DNA of 64,000 bases from Sphingobacteriales bacterium (GCA_947460245.1 CANHGL010000001.1:62001-126000); one strand, 5' to 3'; counted from the stretch's first letter, positions 9,518 through 19,308 are shown. Notes: a model not told the origin generated them from the letters alone. Made by a program: numbers and translations.

Positions 9518-11998
9518 GTGCAAAAAAGCATTAGCCTCCTATTACTTTGCTGTGTTTCCTGCCTCTCCTTCAGTCAATACGATTTGAAGGGGGTGGTAAT
9601 TGATGCAAGAACTAAAGAACCATTGCCTTATGTAAATTATACGGTTAGTTCAGGCATAGGGGGCACCACAGACGACAGCGGGCGCTTTGCCTTCTCAGTA
9701 AATACAAAAACAGACTCTATTATTTTCTCCTATCTAGGCTACAGAGATATGGTACTGAAGAAGCGTTTTTTTAGAAGAGATTCTATAATTCTCAGAATGC
9801 ATCTGGAAAGTTATATGCTGGAAGAGTTTACCATCAAGGCAAAACGAAATAAGATACCAAAAGACACAGTAGCTATCAGAATTTTCAGAAATGTAGTAAA
9901 ACACAAAGATGAAAATAAGCCGAGAGCATATAACTCCTATCAATATGAAGAATATCAGAAAACTGTTGCATCGCTTTATAATATAAGTCCCAAGATTAGT
10001 TCACGCAAAATCTTAAAACCGTTTCGTTTCATACTGGAGAACCAGGATAGCACTAGTGAGGGAAAACGTTTCATACCGCTTATCCTGAAGGAAACACTGA
10101 CAGATATTTATTTTAATAAGGATCCTAAAAAAAACAAAGAAGTAATAAAAGCCAGTAAGGTATCCGGTATTGAGCAATTGCGTTTCTCTGAATTACTGGA
10201 TGTAGCATTTGATGACCTCGAAGTTTACGACAACCAAACTTTAGTCAGCGGTAAAACATTTTTACTACCCTTTGCCAACGGAGGATTATCGCTCTATAAT
10301 TATTACTTAATAGACAGTACAAAAGGTGCCGATAGCGCCTGGTTATACAACCTGGCATTTGTACCAAAAAGCAAGTCAGACCTCTTATTTAATGGAAGCG
10401 CCACTATCCACGATTCTTCATTCGCTATAACAAAAATTGATTTAAGTATAGACAACCGCTCTAACCTAAATTTTGTAAATGGGTTCTCCGTAAAGCAAAG
10501 TTTTGAAAACACCGGAAAGGGATGGTTTAAAAATGAAGAAACGCGTACTACCAATATCGCATTCACGAAGACTAAACGCGCAAAGAGCGTTCGCCTCGCA
10601 AGATATGTAGACAGGAAAAATATCTTAGTGGATCAGCCTATTGCTGATAGTATCCTTAAGCAAGACAATAAAATTCTTTTAAAAAATTATAGAAAACAAA
10701 GCGATAGTTTCTGGATTACAAACAGGCATGATACACTATCTGTACAGGAAGAAAAGGTATACTATTTAATTGATAGTCTGAAGCAAACTAAATTTTATAA
10801 AGCAGTTTCCACTATCGGCGGAATCTTTGCAAGTGGCTATTACAAAACAAAAACGCTGGACTACGGAAATCTTTATCAGATGGTAAGCTGGAATGACAAA
10901 GAAGGAGTACGCTTGCGTCTGAATCTACAAAGCAACTGGCGCATGAGCCAATGGGTATATTTTAAAGTCTTCGGAGCATATGGGATAAAAGATAAACGAT
11001 TTAAGTATGGCGCAGAATTAGGCTCTCATCTCCCCGATAAACATCAGCGAGAACATAATATAAATATTTCCTACCGGGATGACTACCAGCGGTTCGCTAT
11101 CAATGGGAACAAGATGGATTTTGACTTTATTTATTCCTCCTTATTCAGAAATAGGAATATTGCTGATTTAGTATACCTCAAAGATGTAAAGCTGAATTAT
11201 TTCAGAGAGTGGATGACCAATCTCTCTACAGATATCTCTTTCGATTACAGAATCTATAAAACCTTACCTGGTAAAATAGAATTTATAAAAACTACTACCA
11301 ATCTGGATGGAGCGTTCGATACTGCGCGCATTAGTAAATTTCAAGTCTTTTCTCCAAATTTTAATGTCACATATACCCCTGGGGCGAAGTTCTTGCAAAC
11401 CTCAAGAAAGAAACAGTTTTTAAAAGGTAAGTTTCCTCGTATCACCTTTAATTACTCGTTTAGCGTAAGAGGCATAACCAGTGATTTTAGTTTTAATAAA
11501 ATTGATCTATTAATAGAAGAAAGACTGCCTTCTCCGATCGGCCATACACTCTTTCAGCTTTCTGCCACCAAGTTCTTTGGCACCATTCCATATCCACTAT
11601 TAACCATACACCCAGGGAACCAAGCATTCTTATATGATTTTGAAAGATTTACCAATATGCGGGAAGGAGAATTTATCGCCGACCAACAGATAGCATTATA
11701 TATAGAGCATCATTTTGACGGATTCTTCTTTAATAAGATTCCTTTATGGAGAAAATTAGGGCTACGCGAGGTATTTGTCACTAAAATGGCCTTGAGTTCT
11801 CTCAACAAAGATAAAGTCTCTTTTGTTGACCTTCCGGCAGGACTGAATGGACTTAATGGCTTCTATGCAGAAGTAGGATTTGGCATTGAGAATATCCTTA
11901 AAATTATACGCGTTGATTTCAGTTGGCGATTGACTCAATTGGACAGGCCAGAGGTAAATAAATTCAGATGGTCTCTAAGTTTCTCCCCTGGATTTTAA
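9518..11998 (+). CDS. DUF5686-type outer-membrane protein with carboxypeptidase-regulatory-like domain
   Basis: A large predicted outer-membrane protein of 826 residues. A GTG start gives a signal peptide (KSISLLLLCCVSCLSFSQ). Residues of about 20-100 form a carboxypeptidase-regulatory-like beta domain (LKGVVIDARTKEPLPYVNYT, then GTTDDSGRFAFSV), which is common at the front of Bacteroidota outer-membrane proteins. The remainder is rich in alternating aromatic/polar strands and ends in a strand with a terminal Phe (RWSLSFSPGF), typical of a barrel inserted by BamA. The exact job of DUF5686 proteins is not known to me. The gene stands alone, divergent from the ribosomal operon. Confidence 0.75.
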   Translation: MQKSISLLLLCCVSCLSFSQYDLKGVVIDARTKEPLPYVNYTVSSGIGGTTDDSGRFAFSVNTKTDSIIFSYLGYRDMVLKKRFFRRDSIILRMHLESYMLEEFTIKAKRNKIPKDTVAIRIFRNVVKHKDENKPRAYNSYQYEEYQKTVASLYNISPKISSRKILKPFRFILENQDSTSEGKRFIPLILKETLTDIYFNKDPKKNKEVIKASKVSGIEQLRFSELLDVAFDDLEVYDNQTLVSGKTFLLPFANGGLSLYNYYLIDSTKGADSAWLYNLAFVPKSKSDLLFNGSATIHDSSFAITKIDLSIDNRSNLNFVNGFSVKQSFENTGKGWFKNEETRTTNIAFTKTKRAKSVRLARYVDRKNILVDQPIADSILKQDNKILLKNYRKQSDSFWITNRHDTLSVQEEKVYYLIDSLKQTKFYKAVSTIGGIFASGYYKTKTLDYGNLYQMVSWNDKEGVRLRLNLQSNWRMSQWVYFKVFGAYGIKDKRFKYGAELGSHLPDKHQREHNINISYRDDYQRFAINGNKMDFDFIYSSLFRNRNIADLVYLKDVKLNYFREWMTNLSTDISFDYRIYKTLPGKIEFIKTTTNLDGAFDTARISKFQVFSPNFNVTYTPGAKFLQTSRKKQFLKGKFPRITFNYSFSVRGITSDFSFNKIDLLIEERLPSPIGHTLFQLSATKFFGTIPYPLLTIHPGNQAFLYDFERFTNMREGEFIADQQIALYIEHHFDGFFFNKIPLWRKLGLREVFVTKMALSSLNKDKVSFVDLPAGLNGLNGFYAEVGFGIENILKIIRVDFSWRLTQLDRPEVNKFRWSLSFSPGF

Positions 11999-12049
11999 TT
12001 TAGGATTCGTTTCATTATCGATTTACGCTTGGTTCTTGGGAAAATACAT

Positions 12050-12057
12050 TATTTTTG
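12050..12057 (+). promoter_or_regulatory. -33/-7 promoter of the TPR gene
   Basis: TATTTTTG matches TAnnTTTG and is preceded, 18 bases upstream, by TTG at 12029-12031. Expected transcription start is near 12061, which excludes the TTG codon at 12055 as a start and favours ATG 12070 or 12076. Confidence 0.6.
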
Positions 12058-12069
12058 GTGTTCAACTTT

Positions 12070-12732
12070 ATGACTATGGATTTCGGAAGATTATTTGTTA
12101 AGTATAGGTTCTATGCTTCCTTTGTAGTGCTTGCTATTGGCATTCTATTACATATTTTTATTTACAAAGGATGGCAGTGGTCTATCATTTTATATATTAG
12201 TTCTATTTCAATTATTCTCTTCGATATTTTTATTGGCCCCATGCGTTACTTGCAAAAAAAAGTAGAATCAGGAGATATTGAGGGCGCGAAAGAAGTGATG
12301 TCATGGATAAAGTTTCCAAATCTGCTCATCAAACCAGTTCGCCAGGGATATTATATGTTACAGTCTAACTTCGACATGGCCAATCAGGATCTAAATGCTG
12401 CAGAAGCAAATATACGCAAGAGCCTTGCCAACAAAAGTGATATGCTAGGCACTTCCCAGGAAGGAATTTCCTATCTGCAGTTAGGAAGTATCGAATTACA
12501 AAAAGGGAATACCAAGGAAGCATTAAAAAATTTGAAGCTTGCTATACAGAAAGGTGTCCCGGACGATGACAATCTAGCTACTGCCTATTTGCAAATTTGC
12601 ACTATCTATGCCCAACGCAGAGAAATAAAAGTAGCCAAAGAATACTTACGACGGGCAAACGCATTGAAGGTGAAAAATGAAGAAGTAAAAAAACAGTTGA
12701 AAGAAATCAGTAAACAACTTGCAAGAGCATAA
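12070..12732 (+). CDS. Membrane-anchored TPR-repeat protein
   Basis: About 220 residues. Two hydrophobic segments near the N-terminus (FYASFVVLAIGILLHIFIY and WSIILYISSISIILFDIFI, about residues 14-55) are followed by a soluble part with helix pairs resembling tetratricopeptide repeats, for example SYLQLGSIELQKGNTKEALK and TAYLQICTIYAQRREIKVAK. TPR domains mediate protein contacts; the partner is unknown. The frame stays open further upstream, but the promoter box at 12050 makes ATG 12070 (or 12076) the likely start. It ends 12 bases before the aminopeptidase gene, suggesting cotranscription. Confidence 0.7.
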   Translation: MTMDFGRLFVKYRFYASFVVLAIGILLHIFIYKGWQWSIILYISSISIILFDIFIGPMRYLQKKVESGDIEGAKEVMSWIKFPNLLIKPVRQGYYMLQSNFDMANQDLNAAEANIRKSLANKSDMLGTSQEGISYLQLGSIELQKGNTKEALKNLKLAIQKGVPDDDNLATAYLQICTIYAQRREIKVAKEYLRRANALKVKNEEVKKQLKEISKQLARA

Positions 12733-12744
12733 CATATCAGACTT

Positions 12745-14037
12745 ATGAAATACAGCAGTATAAATCAGAAATTATTCATCTCCAATCGTAACAAATTTGT
12801 TGAGCAATTGGCTCCAAATTCCATGGCTATTCTATTTTCCAGCGATGAAATGCCAAGGAGTGCAGACCAATCATTTGTCTTCCGCCAAAATCCAGATTTA
12901 TTTTGGCTGAGTGGGATAGATCAGGAAAAAACTATACTTATAATTTATCCGGATTGCCCAAATCCTTTGTACCGTGAAGCATTATTTCTACGCAAAACAA
13001 ATGAACACATCGCAGTATGGGAGGGTCATAAGTACACACAAGCTGAAGCAAGAGAAGCTTCCGGCATTCAGCAAATCTATTGGGAAGATAGCTTTGAGCA
13101 TGCATTAAAGAGCTTGATGACGTATTGCGACAAGGTATATGTTAATATAAACGAAAATGACAGGGCGGATAATTCAGTGCCTTATAAGGATATTCGTTTT
13201 GCCAATGAATTAAAATACAACTATCCTGCTCATGAAATTAAGCGATTAGGTCCGATTATGTCGAAACTAAGAAGTATAAAAAACAATATTGAAATAGACC
13301 TGATCCGCAAAGCATGTGGCATTACACGAGATGCATTTGTTCGCGTTTTAAAATTCATGAAGCCAGGCGTAATGGAATTTGAGGTAGAGGCAGAAATTAT
13401 CCATGAGTTCATCCGTCAAGGTGCAACAGGCCATGCCTACACCCCAATTATTGCCAGTGGTTACAGCGCTTGCGTACTACATTATATTGAAAATAACAAG
13501 GCTTGCAAGGAAGGAGATATGGTATTAATGGACTTTGGATCTGAGTATGCCAACTATGCATCCGATTTAACGCGTACCATACCGGCAAATGGAAGATTTA
13601 CATCCAGGCAGAGGGACGTATACAATGCAGTGCTTCGTGTAATGAAAGAAGCTAAGGCTATGTTGCGACCAGGAAATATTATGGCAGAATATAATAAGGA
13701 AGTAGGAAAGATAATGGAAAGCGAACTTATTGGATTGGGCCTTTTGGATAGAACAGAAGTAAGTAAGCAAAATCCGGAAAGCCCACTTTATAAAAAATAC
13801 TTTATGCATGGCACCTCTCATTTTATGGGTATTGACGTTCATGATATTGGGGATCGCTACGCGCCTATGCAAGTGGGCAATGTATTTACCTGTGAACCCG
13901 GCATCTATATTCCGGAGGAGAAACTAGGTATACGCCTCGAGAACGATATATTAATAGCAGAAAACGGGGTAATAGATCTGATGGAAAATATACCATTAGA
14001 AGTTGAGGAAATAGAAGAAATTATGAATGCTAAGTAA
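12745..14037 (+). CDS. Xaa-Pro aminopeptidase (M24 family)
   Basis: Cytosolic metallopeptidase that removes an N-terminal residue followed by proline. The 430-residue protein has an N-terminal aminopeptidase-P domain (about 1-165) and a pita-bread catalytic domain. The five metal ligands are visible: Asp263 (LMDFGSEY), Asp274 (YASDLTRTIP), His359 (HGTSHFMG), Glu384 (CEPGIYIP) and Glu399 (GIRLENDIL). It probably shares a transcript with the TPR gene upstream. Confidence 0.92.
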   Translation: MKYSSINQKLFISNRNKFVEQLAPNSMAILFSSDEMPRSADQSFVFRQNPDLFWLSGIDQEKTILIIYPDCPNPLYREALFLRKTNEHIAVWEGHKYTQAEAREASGIQQIYWEDSFEHALKSLMTYCDKVYVNINENDRADNSVPYKDIRFANELKYNYPAHEIKRLGPIMSKLRSIKNNIEIDLIRKACGITRDAFVRVLKFMKPGVMEFEVEAEIIHEFIRQGATGHAYTPIIASGYSACVLHYIENNKACKEGDMVLMDFGSEYANYASDLTRTIPANGRFTSRQRDVYNAVLRVMKEAKAMLRPGNIMAEYNKEVGKIMESELIGLGLLDRTEVSKQNPESPLYKKYFMHGTSHFMGIDVHDIGDRYAPMQVGNVFTCEPGIYIPEEKLGIRLENDILIAENGVIDLMENIPLEVEEIEEIMNAK

Positions 14038-14049
14038 TTTTTTAACAGA

Positions 14050-14265
14050 TTATTTTAAAGAGCAGGCGTAACTCTGACCATTTAAATTATTCTGATTTTG
14101 GTAGCTTTCACAAACATTCTTGGCACCGAATTTACCCAAGTCGTCTATATTTGTAACCTCAGCAATGGCGCCATTAAAAGTCTTGCATTCACACTGATAT
14201 GTCTTTTTACAAGATGTTGCTACAATTAAAGTAGCCAGTATCAAGAAGGCCGAAAGCTTGTTCAT
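14050..14265 (-). CDS. Small cysteine-rich lipoprotein
   Basis: A 71-residue predicted lipoprotein. The signal peptide ends in a lipobox (VATSCKK) with the lipidated cysteine near residue 19. The mature part is only about 50 residues and holds four more cysteines (CECKT, NVCES, YACSLK), which could form two disulfides in the periplasm. It is convergent with the aminopeptidase gene, whose stop is 12 bases away. I do not recognise the family; function unknown. Confidence 0.6.
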   Translation of the reverse strand: MNKLSAFLILATLIVATSCKKTYQCECKTFNGAIAEVTNIDDLGKFGAKNVCESYQNQNNLNGQSYACSLK

Positions 14266-14389
14266 TCTCTAAATTTTGATGAAAATTACAAAAATAGTTT
14301 CTAAAAATATAATTTTCAGAGAATAAGCCTATAGGATAATCAATTCGAGAATTAGAATTGTAATTTAGAAAGCCACAAGAGATCTAATC

Positions 14390-15115
14390 ATGCTCGAAAA
14401 GACAGAAGGTATTATTTTAAAAACTACTAAGTATGCAGAGACTAGTTTGATTGCTAAGATATTTACCAAGAAATATGGAATGCTCAGCTTTATGGTTCAG
14501 GGCGTCAGAAGTTCCAAGGCCAAACAAAAAGGCAATATCTTACAGCCGCTAAACATCTTACAGCTTGATATATACCTAAAAGAACAAAGGAGCCTGAATC
14601 GGATTAGGGAATATTCTACTGCTTATATCTACAAACATTTACACTCAGATTTTACTAAGCAAAGCGTCGCTGTATTTTGCATCGAATTAATCTCCAAATG
14701 CATTAAAGAACAGGAGGTGAATGAACGGCTATACGACTATCTTAGTTTATTTCTTGTTGAGCTAGATCAACAAGATGGGAATGGAATGGAAAATAAACCA
14801 CTCTTCTTTATGCTGGAAATCGCCAGTATACTGGGATTTGAGCCGTCCATCCAAAATATTCTGATTGGAAATTATTTCAATTTGGAAAGTGGTCGTTTTG
14901 AAGCTCATTTCGCCTCCAGAGAGAATTCATTAGACGCACATGAAACATCCATATTCAAGAAAATGATTGCAGTATACTACGAAAAAAATGAGCTACGAAT
15001 CGATGCCAGTGAACGAAAATTATTATTAGAGAAAATGTTGCTGTACTTCCGTTGGCATGTTACAGATTTCAAGGAGTTGAGATCTCCTGCTATTTTACAT
15101 GACATACTGAGGTAA
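14390..15115 (+). CDS. recO: DNA repair protein RecO
   Basis: RecO works with RecF and RecR to load RecA on gapped single-stranded DNA. The 241-residue product has the N-terminal OB-fold pattern EGIILKTTKYAETSLIAKIF and GMLSFMVQGVRSSKAK, then the helical C-terminal domain. It lacks the four-cysteine zinc site found in some RecO proteins. recR lies at 25153-25776 in this window. Confidence 0.9.
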   Translation: MLEKTEGIILKTTKYAETSLIAKIFTKKYGMLSFMVQGVRSSKAKQKGNILQPLNILQLDIYLKEQRSLNRIREYSTAYIYKHLHSDFTKQSVAVFCIELISKCIKEQEVNERLYDYLSLFLVELDQQDGNGMENKPLFFMLEIASILGFEPSIQNILIGNYFNLESGRFEAHFASRENSLDAHETSIFKKMIAVYYEKNELRIDASERKLLLEKMLLYFRWHVTDFKELRSPAILHDILR

Positions 15116-15119
15116 TCAA

Positions 15120-16190
15120 TTATATGCCACCCAATTTGAGCTTCTCAGCATTCTCTTCAAAGTTCAGTTTATCAATAATCTCCTGTAAATCTCCATTCAT
15201 AATGTCTCCAAGATTATACAATGTAAGGTTGATACGATGATCAGTAACACGTCCCTGCGGATAATTATAGGTTCTAATTTTAGCACTTCTGTCACCTGTA
15301 GAAACAAGCGTTTTTCTTTGCTTAGCAATAGCGGCATTGTGCTCTGCCAAAGCTTTCTCATATAAACGAGTGCGTAATACTTTTAATGCAGACTCATAAT
15401 TTTTATGCTGTGAACGACCATCCTGACACTCAGCAACAGTTCCGGTAGGAAGGTGGGTCAGTCGAACAGCAGATTCTGTTTTATTAACGTGCTGACCTCC
15501 TGCACCGCTCGCACGGTATACATCTTTTTTAATATCCGTCATATTTAGTTCAACATCCACTTCATCAGCCTCAGGCAATATTGCCACAGAAGCTGCAGAG
15601 GTATGAACCCGGCCTTGCGATTCTGTTTCCGGAACACGCTGTACCCGATGCACGCCAGACTCATATTTTAAAACACCATATACTCCCTCACCAGCAACCT
15701 CTACAACTACTTCTTTAAATCCTCCTGCCGTTCCTGAGTTCTCATTCATAATTTCTGTCGACCAACCTCTATCTTCGCAATACTTTAAGTACATACGTAG
15801 AAGATCTCCAGCAAAAATACTGGCTTCGTCTCCACCAGTACCTGCACGTATTTCCAGTATGGCATTTTTGTCATCTTCCGGATCCTTGGGAATCAATAAA
15901 AATCTGATTCTATCTTCTAATGCAGGCAAAGCTGCCTGTTGTTCTTCTAGTTCCACCTTTGCCATTTCACGCATCTCCTCATCCTTTTCTTCATTCAGTA
16001 CCTGGCGATTAAAGGTAATATTAGACAGCAAGTTTTTATATTGCTCATAAGCCTCCACGATGGGCTCCAGGTCTTTATATTCTTTTGAAGTCTTCTTAAA
16101 TCGCTGCATATCACCCACAACACCTGGGTCACTCAACTGAGACTCCAGATCCTTATAACGAAAATATATTTGCTCTAATTTATCCAGCAT
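15120..16190 (-). CDS. prfA: Peptide chain release factor 1
   Basis: RF1 ends translation at UAA and UAG. The 356-residue protein has the peptidyl-tRNA hydrolysis motif GGQ at 231-233 (RASGAGGQHVNKTESAV) and EIRAGTGGDEA at about 113-123. The stop-codon recognition tripeptide, usually PxT in RF1, reads Pro-Glu-Thr at 187-189 (QRVPETESQGR); RF2 would show SPF. The gene is convergent with recO, four bases apart. A -7 box lies 18 bases upstream of the ATG. Confidence 0.97.
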   Translation of the reverse strand: MLDKLEQIYFRYKDLESQLSDPGVVGDMQRFKKTSKEYKDLEPIVEAYEQYKNLLSNITFNRQVLNEEKDEEMREMAKVELEEQQAALPALEDRIRFLLIPKDPEDDKNAILEIRAGTGGDEASIFAGDLLRMYLKYCEDRGWSTEIMNENSGTAGGFKEVVVEVAGEGVYGVLKYESGVHRVQRVPETESQGRVHTSAASVAILPEADEVDVELNMTDIKKDVYRASGAGGQHVNKTESAVRLTHLPTGTVAECQDGRSQHKNYESALKVLRTRLYEKALAEHNAAIAKQRKTLVSTGDRSAKIRTYNYPQGRVTDHRINLTLYNLGDIMNGDLQEIIDKLNFEENAEKLKLGGI

Positions 16191-16207
16191 AAAAAAACAT
16201 CGAAGTG

Positions 16208-16215
16208 CAAAAATA
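16208..16215 (-). promoter_or_regulatory. -7 promoter box of prfA
   Basis: The minus strand reads TATTTTTG, matching TAnnTTTG. Transcription would start near 16204, about 14 bases before the prfA ATG at 16190. No well-spaced TTG was found upstream. Confidence 0.5.
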
Positions 16216-16270
16216 AGGATTTGCGTGCAATTAAAATAATGGAGGTAATAAGTTCCTGTAAACTTAGACG

Positions 16271-17083
16271 TTATCTTGAATTATAATCAAATACCTTCTT
16301 AGCAATTGCAGTATAAGCAACCGGCATGGTTCTGGCCAATCTATCAATAATTTCAGCGTCCATACCGATAAGAATCTTCTCTTTTTTGCGTTCTATGCCC
16401 TTTAGAATAACCTTTGCCGCCTGCTCCGGAGATGTGCGCTCCAACATTTTCTGAAACTTTTCATCCACTAATGCACTTTTATCGTAATGGACAGCATTGC
16501 GGTAAATATTGGTATTAATACCCCCCGGATGCACACAATAAACTTCCACATTGGTATCCATCAATTCCATCCTCAGGGCTTCTGTAAATCCACGAACAGC
16601 AAACTTTGTAGTACAATAGGGCACCTGATCGGCTACGCCGATAATTCCAAACACACTAGATATATTAATAATAGCAGACTCCGGACGATGTAATAATACC
16701 TCCAGAAATGCTTTAGTGTGATTAATCACTCCCCATAAGTTTACATCAACCAACTTATGAAAATCTTCCATATGTAAATCTTTCAACGATATCTTACCCA
16801 ATGCAAAGCCAGCATTATTAAATAATAAATCTATATGACCTAACTGTTTAATAACCTCCTCACAAAAAGATTGTATAGCTAATTCATCTGCAACATCCAC
16901 AACATATGTATAACAATCTGCACCTAGTGATCGAACACTACTCTCTGTCTCCGATAGCGTCTCTGCATTTTTATCCGTTAACACCAACACAGCACCTTTT
17001 TTAGCCAATTCTTCAGCCAGAGCTGTTCCTATACCGGAACCAGCTCCAGTTACCACTGCTATTTTATCTTTGAAATTTTTCAT
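16271..17083 (-). CDS. Short-chain dehydrogenase/reductase
   Basis: NAD(P)-dependent oxidoreductase of the classical SDR fold, about 270 residues from the ATG at 17083. The cofactor motif is TGAGSGIG near residues 12-19, NNAG follows, and the catalytic set is Ser142 (NISSVFG), Tyr156 and Lys160 (PYCTTK). An in-frame ATG 39 bases further up would add a poorly conserved stretch; the inner start fits the family better. Substrate cannot be read from the sequence. No operon partner. Confidence 0.85.
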   Translation of the reverse strand: MKNFKDKIAVVTGAGSGIGTALAEELAKKGAVLVLTDKNAETLSETESSVRSLGADCYTYVVDVADELAIQSFCEEVIKQLGHIDLLFNNAGFALGKISLKDLHMEDFHKLVDVNLWGVINHTKAFLEVLLHRPESAIINISSVFGIIGVADQVPYCTTKFAVRGFTEALRMELMDTNVEVYCVHPGGINTNIYRNAVHYDKSALVDEKFQKMLERTSPEQAAKVILKGIERKKEKILIGMDAEIIDRLARTMPVAYTAIAKKVFDYNSR

Positions 17084-17122
17084 AATTTCTATTTTTAGAT
17101 GCAAGTTATTGCTTTGTGTCAA

Positions 17123-17379
17123 ATAATATACTTATCCAAAGTAAAAAATCCATCATTACAATACACCTTTACGCTTTTTAACGTTTCATGAATATCAATT
17201 GGCCCGTTTATTGATTAACCTTTAAAAGCACATGAAAAGGGGATATATTAGGTGGGGACGAATGTGCTTATTCTGCTGAACTCAGTTCATTGCCTTTTTG
17301 GCAATTGAGTTTTTTCATAGTTTTATGGTTTTGGTGGCATGTCCGGTCTATTAACCGGACATGTTGCTTTTTATCACAA
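17123..17379. other. Intergenic region with three inverted repeats
   Basis: Gap between the SDR and ABC-exporter genes. Repeats: CATGTCCGGT (17338-17347) with its complement at 17354-17363, a 10-bp perfect stem with a 6-base loop; ATTGCC (17289-17294) with GGCAAT (17300-17305), flanked by CTCA/TGAG and a T-run on the plus strand; and AAGCACAT (17226-17233) with ATGTGCTT (17262-17269). The first lies 17 bases past the ABC stop and may end that transcript, though the U-run is on the other strand. Confidence 0.5.
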
Positions 17380-19224
17380 TTACAATTGCTGTAAGTCAAC
17401 CAACTTCTTGTACTCGCCTTGCAAATAGATAAGTTCCTGATGCGTTCCCTGCTCCACAATGGTACCATCTTTAAGCACCACAATTTCATCGGCAAACTGC
17501 ACCGTAGATAGACGATGCGCGATAATAATAGCAGTTTTATTTTTAAGCAGATTCTGCAATGCATCCTGCACTAATTTTTCGGAATTACTATCCAAATGGG
17601 AAGTGGCTTCATCCAGAATTAAAATGGGCGCATCCTTAAAGATAGCACGGGCAATCGTAAGACGCTGTTGCTCACCCCCGCTCAACTTTATACCATTGTC
17701 GCCAATATTCGTATTATACCCTTCCGGCATTCTGGCAATAAACTCATCGGCATGCGCCAGCATAGCAGCCTCTATTATCTGCTCTTTATTTGCTGATTTA
17801 AAGAAAGCAATATTATTAGCAACAGTATCATTGAACAAAGTAGTCTGTTGCGTAACTAAAGCCATTAATTCTCGAAGATGCTGCTGTGATATATCTTTGA
17901 TGCTTTTGCCGTCTAGCAGGATATCCCCTTGCTGCACTTCGAAAAAACGCATAAGTAACTGAATCAGTGTAGACTTACCGGAACCTGACATCCCTACCAA
18001 TGCTACCTTCTTACCTTTTGGGATGGTTAAGGATATGTTACGCAATACAGGCGCATCCTGATAGGAAAAGGAAATAGCCTTCAATTCTATGGATTTCTCA
18101 AAAACATGCACAGGATCAATATTTGCTTTATCGCTGATCTTATTTTGAGCCTGCATTAATTCTTCAATCCTTCTTAGCGATGCGAGTCCCTTTTGTATAA
18201 AATAAAAGGCATTGGAAAATGCCTTTGCAGGCTGTATGATTTGAGAAAAGATGACAATAAAAGCAATAAAGGCTTCTGCGCTTAATGGCGAGGTATGATG
18301 AATAATCATCCTACCACCAATATAAAGCACTATTACTACCACTGTAATTCCTAAGAACTCAGATAAAGGTGTAGATAAATCTCTCTTGCGAATCATCCCT
18401 GTGCCGATCTTATTATGCTGCTGGTTGATAGCTTTAAACTTATTGGAGAGAGCCCCTTCTGCCGTGAATGACTTTATTACCCGAATACCAGATATTGTTT
18501 CATCCACCATTGAATTGATTAAGCCTTGCAAGTGTTGCGCTACAGTAGATGCCTGCTTTAAGGTCTTCCCTATTCTGCCAATGATATATCCGGAAACCGG
18601 CAAGATAACCAAAACGAAAACTGTCAACTTTGGACTAAGGATTAACATAGTTACCAAGGTGGCTAGAATAGTAACAGGCTCCTTAAACGCCACTTCCAGA
18701 AAATGAAGTATACCATATTCCACTTCCTGCACATCGTTTGTCAGACGCGTTAAAATATCTCCTTTTCTATTGTCAGAAAAATAGAGCACATGTAATTGAA
18801 GAACTTTATCATATAACTGCTGGCGTATATTACTGGCTACACCAGTACGCATAGGTGCCAGAAAATGTACAGCGAGATATCGAAATATATTTTTAATAAA
18901 AAAAACGACAACAGTAAAAATACAGATAAATAGCAGTGCTTTAGACTTACCGTATTCAACAGAGGAACTACCCTGAATGTAACGAATGATATTGTTATTG
19001 AAATTTACAGCAATAAACTCCTTTAGATTAAAGAGACTAAAAGGCACCGTCTGTAAGGATGATGCCATCATCTTTTCGGAATTGAAAATCAGATTCAGAA
19101 AAGGAATAAGCATCAAAAAAGAGAAAATAGAAAAGATAGTAGAAAAGAGGTTAAATACCATATTCAAAAGGATATTCCTTAGATAAGGTCGGCAGTAACT
19201 CAGTAAATTGCGTAAATCTTTCAA
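17380..19224 (-). CDS. MsbA-like ABC exporter (fused membrane and ATPase domains)
   Basis: A 614-residue half-transporter that would work as a homodimer. The N-terminal part holds six predicted membrane helices. The C-terminal ATPase domain shows Walker A GMSGSGKSTLIQLL, the Q-loop, signature LSGGEQQRLTIARA, Walker B ILILDEATSHLD and the H-loop IIAHRLSTV. Domain order and length match MsbA-type lipid or peptide exporters; no C39 peptidase domain is present. Substrate is unproven. The gene is divergent from rbfA, 97 bases away. Confidence 0.88.
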   Translation of the reverse strand: MKDLRNLLSYCRPYLRNILLNMVFNLFSTIFSIFSFLMLIPFLNLIFNSEKMMASSLQTVPFSLFNLKEFIAVNFNNNIIRYIQGSSSVEYGKSKALLFICIFTVVVFFIKNIFRYLAVHFLAPMRTGVASNIRQQLYDKVLQLHVLYFSDNRKGDILTRLTNDVQEVEYGILHFLEVAFKEPVTILATLVTMLILSPKLTVFVLVILPVSGYIIGRIGKTLKQASTVAQHLQGLINSMVDETISGIRVIKSFTAEGALSNKFKAINQQHNKIGTGMIRKRDLSTPLSEFLGITVVVIVLYIGGRMIIHHTSPLSAEAFIAFIVIFSQIIQPAKAFSNAFYFIQKGLASLRRIEELMQAQNKISDKANIDPVHVFEKSIELKAISFSYQDAPVLRNISLTIPKGKKVALVGMSGSGKSTLIQLLMRFFEVQQGDILLDGKSIKDISQQHLRELMALVTQQTTLFNDTVANNIAFFKSANKEQIIEAAMLAHADEFIARMPEGYNTNIGDNGIKLSGGEQQRLTIARAIFKDAPILILDEATSHLDSNSEKLVQDALQNLLKNKTAIIIAHRLSTVQFADEIVVLKDGTIVEQGTHQELIYLQGEYKKLVDLQQL

Positions 19225-19308
19225 CTGTTTAATTTGTCTTTCTATTCCTTTAAGATTACTTAAGAAATATGTTATCCGATTTTCATTGGATGCTGTAAAG
19301 ATATTATT

